Source: Rhodosorus marinus (Eukaryota > Rhodophyta > Stylonematophyceae > Stylonematales > Stylonemataceae). Taken from it: 64,000 nucleotides of DNA. Below, piece after piece: positions 9,140 to 23,780 of this stretch; the stretch's first letter is position 1, and each line of letters opens with the position of its first letter. Both the position numbers and the translations under genes were made by a program. The stretch covers positions 744,001 through 808,000 of the forward strand of contig JAMWBK010000003.1 in assembly GCA_029953675.1 (NCBI GenBank). Reading direction: 5' to 3'. Under the pieces are notes generated by a model. It was given only the letters and a program-made list of their open reading frames with translations, did no database searches and was not told where the DNA came from.

Positions 9140-12100
9140 CTATTCCCGGGGCTTGTCTCCCTTGCGTGCTAGAGTGCTGTTTGTCTTATCGGCAACTGGA
9201 ACAGGTCCGTCCTTGTTGAGTGTTACACCCTTTTCATGATCTAGCCCGGACTTTATCCACTGCTTCGCCGTGAAGGAAGCAGTCCATGGTTCTAGAAGGG
9301 ATTCAACCACCACCTTTTCCAATCTCCAATCCTAAGATAGATACATTTGGAAGCTCGTTAGACGCCGCTGTCAATAGGATGCTAGATATGAACGTGGAAA
9401 CTGCAAGCTTAGGCTTACGAGCGATAGTCCGCTATTATAGTGGCCTATGGTCATGCTTTTGATTGGAGCCAGTGACGACTCAATTAGGATACAGAAGACG
9501 TCCACAGACCCAGCAGAGAAGCTGTGCTTCCTCCTGTTCAAGTACATTACCGGGGAAGAACCTCCGTCAACACCTTCGAAAGTTATCCAGACCTCCCCGT
9601 CGGTCCCCGAGCCCATGTGATCGCTTGTCTCAACGCTAATGAGCACCGGACAATGCTTTTCCTTAGGGCAACCATCTTCTTTCTTGCGTTTCTCCGGAGA
9701 AGATTCTGCGTAGGTTTTGTAGAAATTAGAGAGGAGGTCAGCAGCTCTGTTAGTGAAGGAAAAATATCGTCTTCCAACGTGAGCTATGCCTATGAACACT
9801 GACCTACGGAGTATAGAGCGAGCCCTCTGCTGGTGCTCGCATCATTTCCGTGCCTTATCTTCTCCACTAGAGCTTCATGTCCGAGACGAATCTCCATTGC
9901 ATTCTTTTGGATTGTGTCGAACACCTCCGAGCTGAGCTTCCGAATCGCCTGCAGCAACTGGATATTTTCAGCCTTCTCAGAGTCTTCGTTCCTTTGACGG
10001 AAATTGTGCTTCATTCTCTGCACTCTGTCGGTCAGTAGTTGATTGATTGGGTTGATGAGCAATTCGCTAGGCGCGCGGGATAAGGTTGGTGTCAGACACC
10101 GATATCCAACCCAGCACCGCGCCCAAACCGGTTTGTCATCATGTTTGTCCATGATCAACGGGATCCAGAGCTCGCGCATCCTCATACTTTGTCCTCCTAT
10201 TTTGGCCGTGAGACGTATATCAGTTAGCAAGCGGCTCGGAGTACAGCCTCCAATAAGCGGTGTGATAAGGACGGACGTACTCGTCAATTGTAAAAGTGCT
10301 CTCCCCAGAATAAGATCCGACGCAAGGAGCTCCTTGCCCAGTACCAAGATGTTCAACAAATCCGTCGACGGGTCATTGACAGGGAATGTGAAATGCTCAT
10401 CCCAAACCGGTTGTTGAGTATCCTTCTGGACCTTGGTTACACGAGTTGTTGGTCCACAAATGATCTCGCATTGGAAACTGTGCTCAGAGGGCCATTGCGT
10501 TGATTCAAGAAAATCAACCTGCAGCGAACCAGAAGATAAAACCCCCAGCATGAGATACGCCATTCACGTGGGCTCCGACAATGAAGCGATGACCCTTCCA
10601 GCCTGCCACTACTTACCACCCATTCACCTTCTACAAGAGTATCTCGTGCTGCCTCGGAAGAAGCTTCCGCCGCAGGGACCGGGTCATTGTCCGGTTGTTG
10701 CGAAGGTACGCCTCGTTCAGGTGGTGCAAACGTTCCTTGATTTGACCCTCCTTCCATTGCACGAGCTTGATTCAAAGAGCGTACATCGAGTTCCTCACTG
10801 GAACCGACATATTCGTCGCTTGCAAACTTTTCACCCCGTTCATCATTGGACTCGAGTGCTTGCTCTTTTGCAGATGCCGTTCCTCCCACGTCCTCGCTGT
10901 ACTGCGGACTACTCCTACGCCGATGTCGGGAGCGTCTGTAAAAGTGCTCGGAATGGCTGCTCAGCCGGTGTTCGTTGTTGTCAGGAGAATTTGCACTCTT
11001 CTCTGAACTATGCCGATGTAGAGAGGGCCTTCGATGGCCCTCTAAATGTCCACTGAGCCGATGCAACACTTTTCCGTGAGAGTGGTTGCTATTTTCCGAG
11101 CAACCCTCCTCGTTTCTCGGTGAATTATTCCCATGCTGGCCAGGCTGATGCTCGGGCACCTGCTCACTTCCCTCTGGATCATGCTTATGCCCAGTGCTAC
11201 GTCTGTGTTGCCGACGTTGTCCCGTTTGAGCCGCTCTTTCATCGGGATGCTCTGGGTCCGCGCCGTACTTGCCGTTTCGAACGCGATTTGTGACCTTCTT
11301 CACACGATCAGCTACTGGTCTCCGTTTTCGATCGTCATCTTGACGCGCGAACTTCACGAAGGCCATCTGCACCCGCACCATTCCAACGCCTTCATCTGCC
11401 TCGCCGGAACACGTTCCCTTCAAATGCACCCACACAGGTACTTTCGCGGCCTAGTGAATCGGTAAATGGAGGCGATTAAATTACGGTTTCGCCTCTAGTC
11501 AAAGTGGCCGAACGAGCAAGGCAAGGGGCACAGGTAGCCCAACTCATACCTCCTGAATTTCCTCAATGGATATCCACGCCGATCCAACGACCTTTTCTCC
11601 GAAAACGAGGTTTTCCACGGCGTTTCCATATCCCGCAAGTAGCTGAACGCAGAGAAACCTTTCGTTCTTCGATACAGGAACATACAATCTCTCGTTGAAG
11701 ATAGCATCTCTACCCGTGTCGGCGTCGTGACCATCACGGTCGTGGTCCGTATCTCGGGATTCCTCACCAACCCGGAGCCTTACTATCGGGTGAAAGTTTT
11801 GTGACATTTGTTGCCCTCCCAAGTCAATCCCTTCTATAACCTTGGCGGAGATAAAACCTGGGGAGTCATCTTCTGATTCGTTCCTCATTTCTTTTTGCAC
11901 GCGGGCGTCAAAGTTCAAATGGCTCTGACTTGGACGAGAATCTATGATTCCCCCGACGGCTCTTAGCAGCTCGAGCTGTAAGTAAGTATGCGAGATTGTC
12001 TCAGCTTGAGCTTTGAAACTGCTAACAATATTGCTGAGGAAGCTCTTTGTTCGCGACCTCTCTTTCCGCAGCTCGTCGCTCTCAGCTGCATTATTAGTTC

Positions 12101-13383
12101 GCAGAGTTATGGAGACCGCATTTGGGAAACTCATGAGTTCGGAAAGAAGAAAGTACACGAGGTCGTTGAACCATTCTACAATCTTGTTGCCTCCGAGCAG
12201 GTCGATTCCAGACGCGAATGGGACTACCGAAAGCTTAACTATAGGCCTCCCTACGATGCTGATCGACATCTTTTCAAGGTTGATCCTGTCCTCGCATAAA
12301 GTCAAAACCTGAAGTAAACACGCGCAAGAAAAGGAAGCATAGAAACACGGTAAGGAAAAGTCTCAGAGGTAGATTGGCTCCGGCTGGCAGACCAACTGCT
12401 GCGATCTAAAAACAAATCAACAGAAGCCCTGAAATCAAAAGCTGAAACAATTGGCTTCCTCTAAACTAGATTCAGTTCCGATAACGAATTGCATCTCCTC
12501 TGCTCATTCGCGCAAACAAAAAATTCCTCTTGCACCACAATGAGAGCCAGCAGTCCAGAGTCCAGCACTTTCCGCCTGGCTCTACGCAAAAGATTGAACC
12601 CGGTTCTCTCGCGTTCTTGTCTGATGCTATTGGAGCTTCGGTCGAAGTGCTTGTCTCCAATAAGGACTAGATGGCAAGACGGTCTCTAAGGAATTGTTAA
12701 CTCAAACAACATAAACCAGCTCCCATAAAGCGGGCAAATGGTCACTACTTTCAAGAATCGCGGATAGGGAGGTGATGATCGGATTTTGGAGTACTTACGA
12801 ATCTAGTACGTGCTTTGATGGAAAGATTGCTCGCTTTCAGTACATGAGGTCCGTGTGTTAGGCCAGTACGTAGAGTTACCTGGTTATCCCTGTCATGTTT
12901 TTGAGATAGAATTTTAGAAGTGACTCTGAAACCGAACATGAGTTGGTGTTGTCCTTACGGGGAAATCCATTCTAGCAGACAGTCCACGATCAAAGTTCGA
13001 GGGTCCGGATTGGAAAACGTCTTGACTGAAACAACGTAGGGAGGCTCAGTGCCGATGCTAATGTCACTTACTGCAAGGTAGGGGAACACAGCCGGTTTTG
13101 CTTCGACCACCATCGGGTAGATCAGCTTGAGAATCTCATCCTCTAGATTTGTAGCCCATTGCGACCAGAACTTGAATAAAAGAACCGCAATCCATATCAC
13201 AGATTCCTCTTTCTCGTTCTTCAACACGTCTCCTTCATCCGCGTCTTGCTCCTCGTCGAGTACTAACCGCGCAGAGTTTTTCCTGAAGAAAGTTGCGTCC
13301 AAAACTTTAATAGCTGCGTAGGCTACTGCAACGGGGAAAAGAAATGAGCTGCTCGCCGCCTTCCAAAGAAACCCCAGATTCAT
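9140..13383 (-). CDS. Extended-synaptotagmin/tricalbin-like protein: TM-SMP-C2-C2-PLAT
   Basis: Seven exons (13383-12959, 12889-12799, 12308-11550, 11450-10617, 10518-9804, 9705-9419, 9331-9140) join in phase to 1100 residues. A membrane segment lies at about residues 9-30 (SSSFLFPVAVAYAAIKVL). An SMP lipid-transfer domain follows at about 65-250, with a recognisable NLSIKARTRF strand and SISIVGRPIVKLSV. C2-A is at about 322-450 and C2-B at about 704-860 (KDTQQPVWDEHFTFPV), separated by a basic, His/Arg/Ser-rich linker. The end is a PLAT/LH2 domain (about 958-1075): ISVETSDHMGSGTDGEVWI, IGHYNSG and DWRLEKVVV. Extended synaptotagmins tether ER to plasma membrane and move lipids; a PLAT tail is not usual for them. 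The second intron (490 bases) is long, and the first junction had an alternative, rejected acceptor. Confidence 0.88.
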
Positions 13384-13785
13384 AACGCCCAACAAAAAGA
13401 TTTCCGCATTTAAATCAGTAGGGAAAAAGCAAAAGCAGAGAAGACGATCCCTACGCCCGACGATAAACTCCGCTCGCTCTCAGTGCACAAGTCTCCAAAT
13501 CTTCTCAAGCGATTATCTCCCATTTCCGGCACCAATAGCTGAGCAAGGAAGCCGTAGTAATCTCGAAACTCAAAGAATGGCTAGATTGAAAGCTCAATTT
13601 TTACCGCATGAACGTGAACACCTCCTGATTCTACTAGGACGTTCAAGTGTTGCTACCCTTCCTCAAACCCTTACGATTCTCTAACAAACCAGGCAGTAGA
13701 CAGAAGATCCAAAAGTCGAATGTCGGAAACTTATACGTCCTCCCAGCTTGGTCTACCGGATGCCACTGCCTAACTCACAGTAAAG
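13384..13785. other. 5' flank of the SMP/PLAT gene
   Basis: Plus-strand sequence is C/A-rich next to the ATG, meaning a G/T-rich leader on the sense strand. No gene was identified. Confidence 0.4.
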
Positions 13786-13794
13786 TCAACTGAC

Positions 13795-14505
13795 TTTCGT
13801 TTCACTGGATCCTACCGGCCAAGGTATTGAGGCGCATGGTACCTTGAAACTCAACAACTCGTCCACTCCAATATCTCGTTTTCCAATGAATTCTAATGGC
13901 CAAGGTAGTGTTGCGCATGGTCCTCCGAAGATAAAAAAATAGCGTCCAGCAACGTCTCGTTTTCCAATGAATTCTAATGGCCAAGGTGACGTCGCGCATT
14001 TTTCTCCGAAGAACAAAAACAACCGTTCACCAACATATTTTTTTTTAATGAATTGTAATGGCCAAGGTAGTGTAGCGCCTGATATTCTAGGAACAAACAC
14101 AACCTTTCATCTATATGTCGTTTTACAATGAATTCTAATGGCCAAGGTAGTGTGTATAGCATGATACCCCCAAAGAACAAACACAACCGTTCACCAATAT
14201 ATCGTTTTACAATGAATTCTAAGGGCCTGGTGGTGACCAATGCTACGAAGTCGTGAAAGTAATTACTGAGCCTTGTCTCCTGTTTGACGAATTTCAATGG
14301 GAGAGGTCAGATGGTTCATATCACCCTGCGGAATGCAAATATTCAACAATCTGTTTTTTTTTTTGGAATGAATTCGTAAAGGCCAAACTAGCATGCCGAT
14401 TGTTACCCTTTTGCTTGGCAACACGCCCTATTGTGTATCCTTTTTTATCAATGAATTGTAATGGCCAAAGCTGCTCGGCTGATGATGATATCCGTTCTTG
14501 AAGCA
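13795..14505. repeat. 80-bp minisatellite, about nine diverged units
   Basis: A motif close to ATGAATTCTAATGGCCAAGG recurs near 13805, 13885, 13965, 14045, 14127, 14209, 14286, 14365 and 14446, so the period is 77-82 bases. The first units also share a following TAGTGTxGCGCATG. Units decay towards the right end. Because the period is not a multiple of three, the repeated peptide frames (WPLEFI) on the minus strand shift between units and are not evidence of a protein. Confidence 0.85.
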
Positions 14506-15575
14506 GATACATATTGGATGATGCTCATCCTCTTTTTTCCGAAATCTTTTCGTAGGGCAGAAAAGGCCTTGATTTCGATTCAACACAGGCGAGAGTTACG
14601 GAATGGCGATTGAGCAGTTCAAACCTCGGCTGCTGGAAGGAAGTGAGTATTGTTAAACAGGGCAGTCCACGTGAGAAAAGCGCGGGTTTTAAAAGAAGTT
14701 CCAAACGTTCTCGTTGAAAGTGTCTGAGGAGCCTGAAGCTCCGGCCCTGGTCCCGCCTTATCTGCCAACTCGGATGATGTCGAGCTGTCAATGCAGGACA
14801 TCGTCCGATTGTTACCGTACACTGGGTTGTTTCCAGGAGATGCCCTGAGGCAGTGCTCTTTCCCACTCCAGACATCACTTTAAACACTTACGCCCTCCAC
14901 AATAAGCCACCGGCAGTCCAAAATACCGATTCGCCAATCTGGTAAATAACCCTCAAAGGACTGGGAAACGCAAAACCCGGAGTCACTGTGCAACAGTGTA
15001 GACCCCAAAGGTGCAATGCCCTCCGCTTGACTGGAAGGTAACGTTGGTTACTCCAGAATGCTACCCTTGCCAAGGATTGCCTCATCGAAATGTCCGCATT
15101 CTTGGTGTCAACTACAGTGAAAATTTTCGGGCAGATAGCCAGCTGTAGCCCGAGAAAGGAACTGTTGAAGAGCCCCCCTCCACAACTGGTCCCGTACCGT
15201 TTTGAGTGCGTAAGCTTGCACTGTGGAATCAATCGCCAGAGGAGAGCTAAGACGCCCCTCAAGTCGATCCTAGGCAGATCAAGGTTCTATGATTCTTATT
15301 AACGCACCACCAGCACAAACCAGCACGCTTCTTTATCCGATCAAAGTGCGTAGACTCTTGCCTAGCCCCTCGTGTCTTCTTTCCTAATGGGGTTGAGCGA
15401 GGAGAAAAGTACGGAAGGAGAAACTACCATCCAGGTCGTCACTCGGCAATATTTCTATTCATCTGCAAAACCCGATGTGTTGGTTTAAAAACCTATATAT
15501 ACACCTTGGCGTGATGACGGAACGCAAACACAGCGCGCAAGCACAAACCAAAAGAAAAATTGTCGAGGCCACGGC
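14506..15575. other. Gap with unassigned open frames
   Basis: Open frames of 120-124 codons occur on the minus strand at 14525-14887 and 14888-15262, and one of 70 on the plus strand at 15090-15302. None has a recognisable domain. The first minus frame ends at a possible donor (GTAAGTG near 14890), but no partner exon joined in phase. I cannot support a gene model. Confidence 0.3.
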
Positions 15576-17827
<2,252 letters not shown>

Positions 17828-19362
17828 CTTGCCGTACTTTGTTTACTCAAAACGTCCTCGAGCCCCTCCCAACCCTCTCCAGGAAAAAAAACCACAGTCC
17901 CTTTACGGAACCCTCTGAATCGCCCTCTCCCCCTCGGCCTATCTGCTCAAACTACCACACACACACACACACCCAAAAGAACTCCCAAAACTCTGACCAA
18001 AACAGCAATTCTCAGACCCTTCCAAGCCCCACTACGCCCAAAACAATCTTCTTCAACCTTTCCAGCTCCTCCCTCATGTCCTCATAAAAACCAAAACAAA
18101 CCAAAAGAAAAATTAGCAGCCCCTCAAACTATAAACAGTCGTACACAAACCTCTTCATGGACTCTCTTACATCTCCACCGAAAACATGATCCTCGTTCGT
18201 TCCTCCCCAACCCCGAAAAGGTTAACCCAAGTCAACTAGGGATGCAAAACATCCCCCGCACCCCACCAGAGCAGCCTCAACAGTCTGTCTACCAGAGCAC
18301 GTCCTTCTAAGAACACCCAACGAGGAAGAAGATCTTTTGTAAAATCAAAAAACGCCATCATCTCCGAAACTGAACAGGAAACGATCTTCTAAAACGCCGA
18401 CGCGCATGATCAGTACTATAAGGGTGGTGTTGTTATCTCCTGAACACGGAGTTGTTGTTGAGGACGAGGATAGTTGAGTCAAGGCAACCCTCTTTCACTC
18501 TTTTTCAGTGAAGACGATAAACCCTATCTGTTTCTCACGACGGATTTCTGTTATCCGAAGCTCACTACAAAAACCGCAGATGTTGTGGTTTGTCGACCAC
18601 TTTGGGCGGTTGTTGTCGATGACCACGATAGTTGAGTTCTCTTCACCGAAATCTCTGCGGTTGCGAAAGTAGAAACTTCCGGACGGTACTCAGGCTTTTG
18701 GTGAGGGAGATGGTTCACTAGGACGTCCAATCTTTATACCTCTTGTTCGTCAGGACGTGGCTTGTCAGTTGCAGACTTCAGTGATCGTTAAGGTTTTGGC
18801 AGATCTAGAGAGGCACAGGTTTATGCTCACATCGAATAAGTAGAATCCTCACTGAAGCGTAGACGGAGAGCGTTTCCGGGTAATACAGTACCTGCCTCCT
18901 CATTGATAAGGCTTCCAAAAAACCTTGTGGATGAATGGACAGTAGGACAAGTAGACAATACCCGCAGTTGGAGGAGCGGTGAACGGTGTGAACTTTATAT
19001 GAAGCTGGCGGTGGATGAATTGGCAATCCGGCTTGTGGGTCAGAAGCTCCCGTCAAAGAATAGACTGATCCGGGACGAAAACGTGAGCTACAGACAGAAG
19101 TTTATGGACAGCAGTCGATTTCAGTTTGGTTTTTAACAAGAGTGCTGGAGTGCTGGACGGGAGTCCCGCTTGTTGAGGAATGGAAAAAAATAAGAACTCA
19201 TCAAGAAATGACTAAGTCAAGACTTTTCGAGTTAGACCTCGACGGAGGTTTTGTCTCATGACCGCAGGCGACGAGTAAGCAAGTCTTTGCTGAGGTCAAA
19301 AGTTGTTGCGGCGAGGGGCTGTGGGCTCGCGGTCGCAGGTTGCGAGCTTAGTAGGTTGTGTC
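17828..19362. promoter_or_regulatory. Divergent intergenic region between SRP54 and PPAT
   Basis: Bases 17830-18070 are C/A-rich on the plus strand, including a (CA)n run near 17957, which is the G/T-rich leader of SRP54. From about 18420 the plus strand itself becomes G/T-rich with repeated GTTGTTG and GATAGTTGAGT segments (near 18445 and 18610), leading to the PPAT start. No gene was recognised. The composition switches strand in the middle, as expected for a divergent promoter. Confidence 0.45.
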
Positions 19363-20112
19363 ATGAGTGCTGTTGTGCAGCTGTCTAGATCCACCAACGT
19401 CGAGGACGTTGTAAGGGGGGAGATAGGGGAGGACCCAGGTTCGGAAAGCGTTGGGAGCTTGATCGTGTTCATGCTTGATGCGACGATTCCTAGTGGATTC
19501 TGGTTCGACTACCTCAATAGAATATATGGCTTGGTGGCTATGGAAGACCCGAGACGGGATGTGAGGGTCATGGTATCCGAGCTCGCGGTAAAAAGGCAAG
19601 CGAAGCCTGACGTGAGAGAGGCAGAAAAGAGTCTGACAGAGTCAATGCCGGAACTCAAACGCTACAAGACCGTCGCAGTTGGTGGAACGTTCGATAGACT
19701 ACATGCTGGGCACCGTCTCCTCCTCGCCGCCAGTGCCCTAACAGCAACTGAACGCCTAATCATTGGCATCAGTGGACCTGAGCTTCTGAAGCGCAAAAAG
19801 TTTGCTGACCATATACAAAGCTTTGCGGAACGGAGCAGGGGCGCCGAGGAATTTGTCCTGAGTGTCAATCCTCATATTACAGTAGAAGTGACGGAACTTA
19901 AAGATGCTTCTGGACCAACGCGGACTAGGGAAAATCTTGATGCTATCGTTGTGACAAAAGAAACTCGTCGTGGAGCCGATGACATAAACCGACTGCGGAC
20001 TGAAGAAGAAGGTCTGCATCAGTTAGAGGTGGTCGTTGTGGGGCTTCTCTACCCTGCGGACGGCACAGAGAAACTGAGCTCCACGAGGTTTCGCGAATAC
20101 GATGTTCGCTAA
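19363..20112 (+). CDS. Phosphopantetheine adenylyltransferase (eukaryotic type)
   Basis: This enzyme makes dephospho-CoA from 4'-phosphopantetheine and ATP, the fourth step of CoA synthesis. The product is 249 residues, intronless from this ATG. The C-terminal ~150 residues show the nucleotidyltransferase signatures: VGGTFDRLHAGH (T/HxGH), then IVVTKETRRGADDINR, and KLSSTRFR, the second nucleotide-binding motif. The family resembles the PPAT half of human COASY and plant CoaD. About 100 extra N-terminal residues have no recognised domain; plant enzymes are shorter. The frame stays open upstream to 19303 but without an ATG. No dephospho-CoA kinase domain is fused. Tail to tail with the ArfGAP gene. 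Confidence 0.92.
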   Translation: MSAVVQLSRSTNVEDVVRGEIGEDPGSESVGSLIVFMLDATIPSGFWFDYLNRIYGLVAMEDPRRDVRVMVSELAVKRQAKPDVREAEKSLTESMPELKRYKTVAVGGTFDRLHAGHRLLLAASALTATERLIIGISGPELLKRKKFADHIQSFAERSRGAEEFVLSVNPHITVEVTELKDASGPTRTRENLDAIVVTKETRRGADDINRLRTEEEGLHQLEVVVVGLLYPADGTEKLSSTRFREYDVR

Positions 20113-20443
20113 GCCAATCCAGTACTTGAGAGTCGAGCAAAACGGATCTTGGTCCACGGCCGCGGACGTCGACAAAACCGGACGAATGATTGCGAAAGTT
20201 TTCATGCCTTGCCAACCACCGCAGAGGAGCATTTCTAACAACTCGTTTCGATGTAATCACCATAACCGGCGCGGCGGATACTGTCCACGCAAGTGCTGAC
20301 GGTACTCGAGCGATGAAAACGTCCTCGAGCTTCAGTCAAGGATTTGCTTCCAACCACCTACAAAAGCGTCGTTCCACGCAGATATAGAATCGCGCTTTCT
20401 TTCTTCTCCATTAAAAGTTATTCTACAAACTCGTTACGTAGGT

Positions 20444-21831
20444 TCAATTGTAACCTTTGTTAAGCATATCATCAAGATATCCAGCTACGGATTTCACCGC
20501 GCTGTTAGCTGCCGAAGTCAGATTGCCGATTGTTTCGGCATACTCGTCATCTTCCTGTGCGTAGGGATTGCTTCTATAATGGCCTCCCATGTTATTTCTA
20601 TGATACGCGTCCGACGAAATATTCGTCGATCCACTGAATCGCATCGACAAATCGTCCATATTGGCCTGCGGGGCAGTCTGGTCTGGGAAGAAATCCGCGG
20701 AAGATATTCCTTTTCGGTTCTGGTATTTCTCTGCATCCATCGTTGGAGCCGCGGTAGTCGTCCTGGTCTTTGCCGCCTCTTGACTCAACGCGCCGGCACT
20801 GACCACTGGTGAGTTCTTGCTCATCGGCATCCTTGGGACGGGCGGTACAAGTGGCTCTGGCCCGACTTCCGAGCCGACCTTCGACCAATCGATTTCAGAG
20901 CTCGGCTTCTAATGGCAAGCGATAGACAGGACGAGGGCAATCAGCACCATACCCGTCGCTCACAAGATATGATTTTCACATGCTTCTCTTTTACCTTCTT
21001 TGTCGCAGTCTTCCTTGCGCCGAGACCTCCACCTTTCTTTGTATTTCGCTTTCCCGCCGGGGCGTACAGCGATGTACTGGGCGCTGGGAGCTTCCCGCTC
21101 TCGGGTTTCAGTTTCGGAGATTTGATCTTTTCCTCTTCCATTTGTTGTACAGAATGGGGAACTGGAACCTCCTCATGATCAGATTCCTCAGGGGCCAAGG
21201 CCTTCGCGTCTACGTGAACCGGGAAATCTCCCAGAGACTCCGTACTGCGCAGTTCAAAAGCAAGCAAAAGCAAGGCACCGTCAAGATCGTGCTGAAGTTT
21301 GCACCTACGTGCGGGTAGACTCTGTGCTTAGCTACTCACCTGCCAAGAGACTGTGTTACTTTTCTTTCCAGGCTCATCTTGTACATTGTACTAACGTTTC
21401 CCGTGTACTTTTGCAACAGCGATTGATTGGCTTCACCTCGCCATCCGTGATCTTTATAAAACGCGAAGGCTTTAGCATTTCCACCCTGAACCATTTTTTC
21501 CAAGTCCTTCTTCGTCCATGTGTCCATGTTAGTCGACCTAACAAACGTGATATGTGTCCCCATCTGTCTGTGGGAACCAGAGCAATCCAAGCAGATGAAG
21601 ACACCGAACGATGTTGACGCCCATGTTGGATTCTTCGCTCCACAATCGAAGCAAGACTATGCCGAGCAATCAATTCCAAAGAACATAACGCACACGAAAT
21701 CCGCCATTTAAGCATCCATATGCCGACTGCTCACCAATTCCAGCTCAGCTTACCTTGTTCTCAGGCTTTATCCGCAGACGCCGCAAAACTTCATTCGCGT
21801 TTTCAGCAATCTCTTCTTGCTGTGGAGCCAT
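20444..21831 (-). CDS. ArfGAP2/3-type ADP-ribosylation factor GTPase-activating protein
   Basis: Such proteins stimulate GTP hydrolysis by Arf1 on COPI-coated Golgi vesicles. Four exons (21831-21754, 21656-21360, 21291-20995, 20908-20444) join in phase to 378 residues. The ArfGAP zinc finger is intact: [11 protein letters not shown] then [16 protein letters not shown] (CX2C-X16-CX2C), followed by the catalytic Arg region [13 protein letters not shown]. Later features match the ArfGAP2/3 branch: a basic GGGLGARK stretch, [10 protein letters not shown], and ISSADFF near the C-terminus, the ISSxxFF motif of coatomer-linked ArfGAPs. The end is a predicted amphipathic helix ([15 protein letters not shown]). 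The acceptor of exon 3 is the least certain junction. Confidence 0.92.
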
Positions 21832-23498
21832 GGTACACACTCTTTGCGACGCTTAAGAACAGGGATTCCAGACCAAACAAGCAAGAACAATGACTTCTCA
21901 CCGCTGCCGAGCCCTAACCCTACCTCCCTCCCCGGACAAAGACAAATAGCTGAACTCAACCAGCCTAGGAGAATTCAAATCCAGTTCAGAATACGAAGAA
22001 TAACAGGCTCTCCAACCGAACGAGGGAAGTCCAAGCTCTCTACCATGCCCACACCAAGCCCCCCGCCCCGCCTCCATCGCGATCCGAAGAGACCTTCCTC
22101 AGGCCCAGTACATTAGCCGTGACTAGAACTGTACCAAAAAGGGAAAATTCCCCAAAAAGATCATGATTTTGGATAGTAGGATCTAATTAAGATATATGAC
22201 TTCATATTTTGATTGATATCAAGTATTTATTTTACAATTGCCAACACGGTTTTCTAACTTGAACTTAATCTGGACTCATAATCATGTATGCCAAATTCTG
22301 AGGGTGACTGTTAAAAGTCGTCTAGTCCCCAAACCTGTACTTATAGCGTGTGGGTATACTTCTTGTATGAGCGTCATATTATTGAATATATGTACTTTGA
22401 AGCCCCTAAATTGCGTAAAGAAAAATAAAAAACAACCCCTCCCAAACTGGCGTTTAGGTAAATTTTCTCCTCAAACACCGTCAGCATAGCCCAGTATGAA
22501 GACACGTGGATATTTTTTGGTAGAATATGGCCTCCTCCAATTTCTGTTGTGAACCCTTCTTTTTTCTCCTTTTTGAAGAATATATTGCAACTCTTGTTTT
22601 TTCGTTACCTTTTTCAACATTTTCTACCATTCTGCATATCTCTACTTTTCCCCTCATAAAAGTCAAACAATCATATGGAGAGTTTCCACCCCTAAAACTG
22701 AAGAGCATCAGAAAAACGCTCTGGTAGTAAGATAAGAGGGGCAGGGTGGAATTTGCCACGTGCCAACGTATAGCTTTTCTTAGGGGTCAGGTTCCAACTA
22801 TAGCGCACACCGGCTATTCCGAGGACCCAATGGGGGGGGGCGGTGTTTAGAGCAACAAAAAATTGCCACGTGTCCGAGTACTTGTATCGAATTGTGTTAG
22901 AAGTAGATGGGCTTAGTTGTGGAAGTCCATGTCGCGAATGAGATGCGCTATAGCAAGTCACAACGGACGCGCCTCTAGAACTAAGGCAGTGTCACAGCGC
23001 CAGAGTTTCAGACTCAAATAAGCATGCAGTCGAGGAAGATCAGCAGGGGCGTTGAGTGTAGGCACGCACGCAACCAAGCACCCCCCGGCGTTGTTTAAGA
23101 ATCGGAGGACCTCGATCAAGTTATCTTGTTATTATACGGTAGTGCGCACATCACAGAGACTCTCTGAGATAGAGCTGGTGTTGAGGGCGTCCGAGTGAGA
23201 ATTTGGCCTTCACCAAATCGAATTTAGGGTTCATCTCTTGGAGGAGGTTATCCGGCTACCATATCCACTGACGTTAGCTGGAATCAGGAATCGAGCCCCG
23301 CAGCAAAAATGGTAGCAGTCAAATTGCTCCTGGACTTTCACACTTTCTGAGGGACCACGTTTCAGATGACCCTCGGAAAGGTGGTTCTCTTACGAACGTG
23401 GGTTTGCAGAAGTCGGGTGGTTAGGAACAGAAGGTGTTTGACCTACTGATACAGGCAGTTATCGAGGCTCTTCGCGTGGCTTACTGGATCAGGGGCTA
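21832..23498. other. Accessory gap, no recognised gene
   Basis: The first 250 bases are C-rich on the plus strand, the leader of the ArfGAP gene. From 22140 to 22500 the sequence is AT-rich. CACGTG occurs at 22503, 22757 and 22867, the last two inside a similar GCCACGTG context. A G run lies near 22830. From 22960 to 23500 I see no coding pattern. Confidence 0.35.
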
Positions 23499-23780
23499 TC
23501 ACATGCGGCCATGGCGTATGAAAGCTCGACAGCAGCCTGTATACTCCTCATGCAGAAGCTCGAGGATCGGTAAATGCTGATCCCGTTCTTGTCGCAAGGG
23601 TTCAACAAGGCAGAGCCCTGTCACACGCATACGAGCAGGAGCTATGTGCACGATTCTGTTCGGACGGTCAATTTCCCCCCACTGAAAGTAGATGCGGCAA
23701 TGCATGACAACTAAAAACCAGCGGACATAAGAAGCTACTCCGATCCCATCAGCATCCCACAACCGACATGCGACGAACAA
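23499..23780 (-). CDS. Doubtful open frame of about 90 codons
   Basis: A minus-strand frame without a good ATG encodes a Cys- and Arg-containing product with no recognisable domain. A C-rich tract at 23870-23940 would fit a sense-strand leader for a minus gene starting below it, which is the only support. It may be one exon of an unresolved gene or chance. Confidence 0.18.
   Translation of the reverse strand: MFVACRLWDADGIGVASYVRWFLVVMHCRIYFQWGEIDRPNRIVHIAPARMRVTGLCLVEPLRQERDQHLPILELLHEEYTGCCRAFIRHGRM

Noticed and set aside
12926-12958. A 33-base intron in the SMP/PLAT gene
   Set aside because: It is phase compatible, but a downstream acceptor giving a 69-base intron is also in phase and restores a much better SMP-domain alignment, so the longer intron was used.
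13786-14297. Repeated peptide frames (WPLEFIGKRD type) suggesting a tandem-repeat protein
   Set aside because: They are translations of the 80-bp minisatellite. The period is not divisible by three, so the frame is not maintained across units.
22503-22872. A second CACGTG cluster (22503, 22757, 22867)
   Set aside because: The surrounding bases do not form the repeated ATTGG module, and single CACGTG hexamers are expected by chance about fifteen times in 64 kb.
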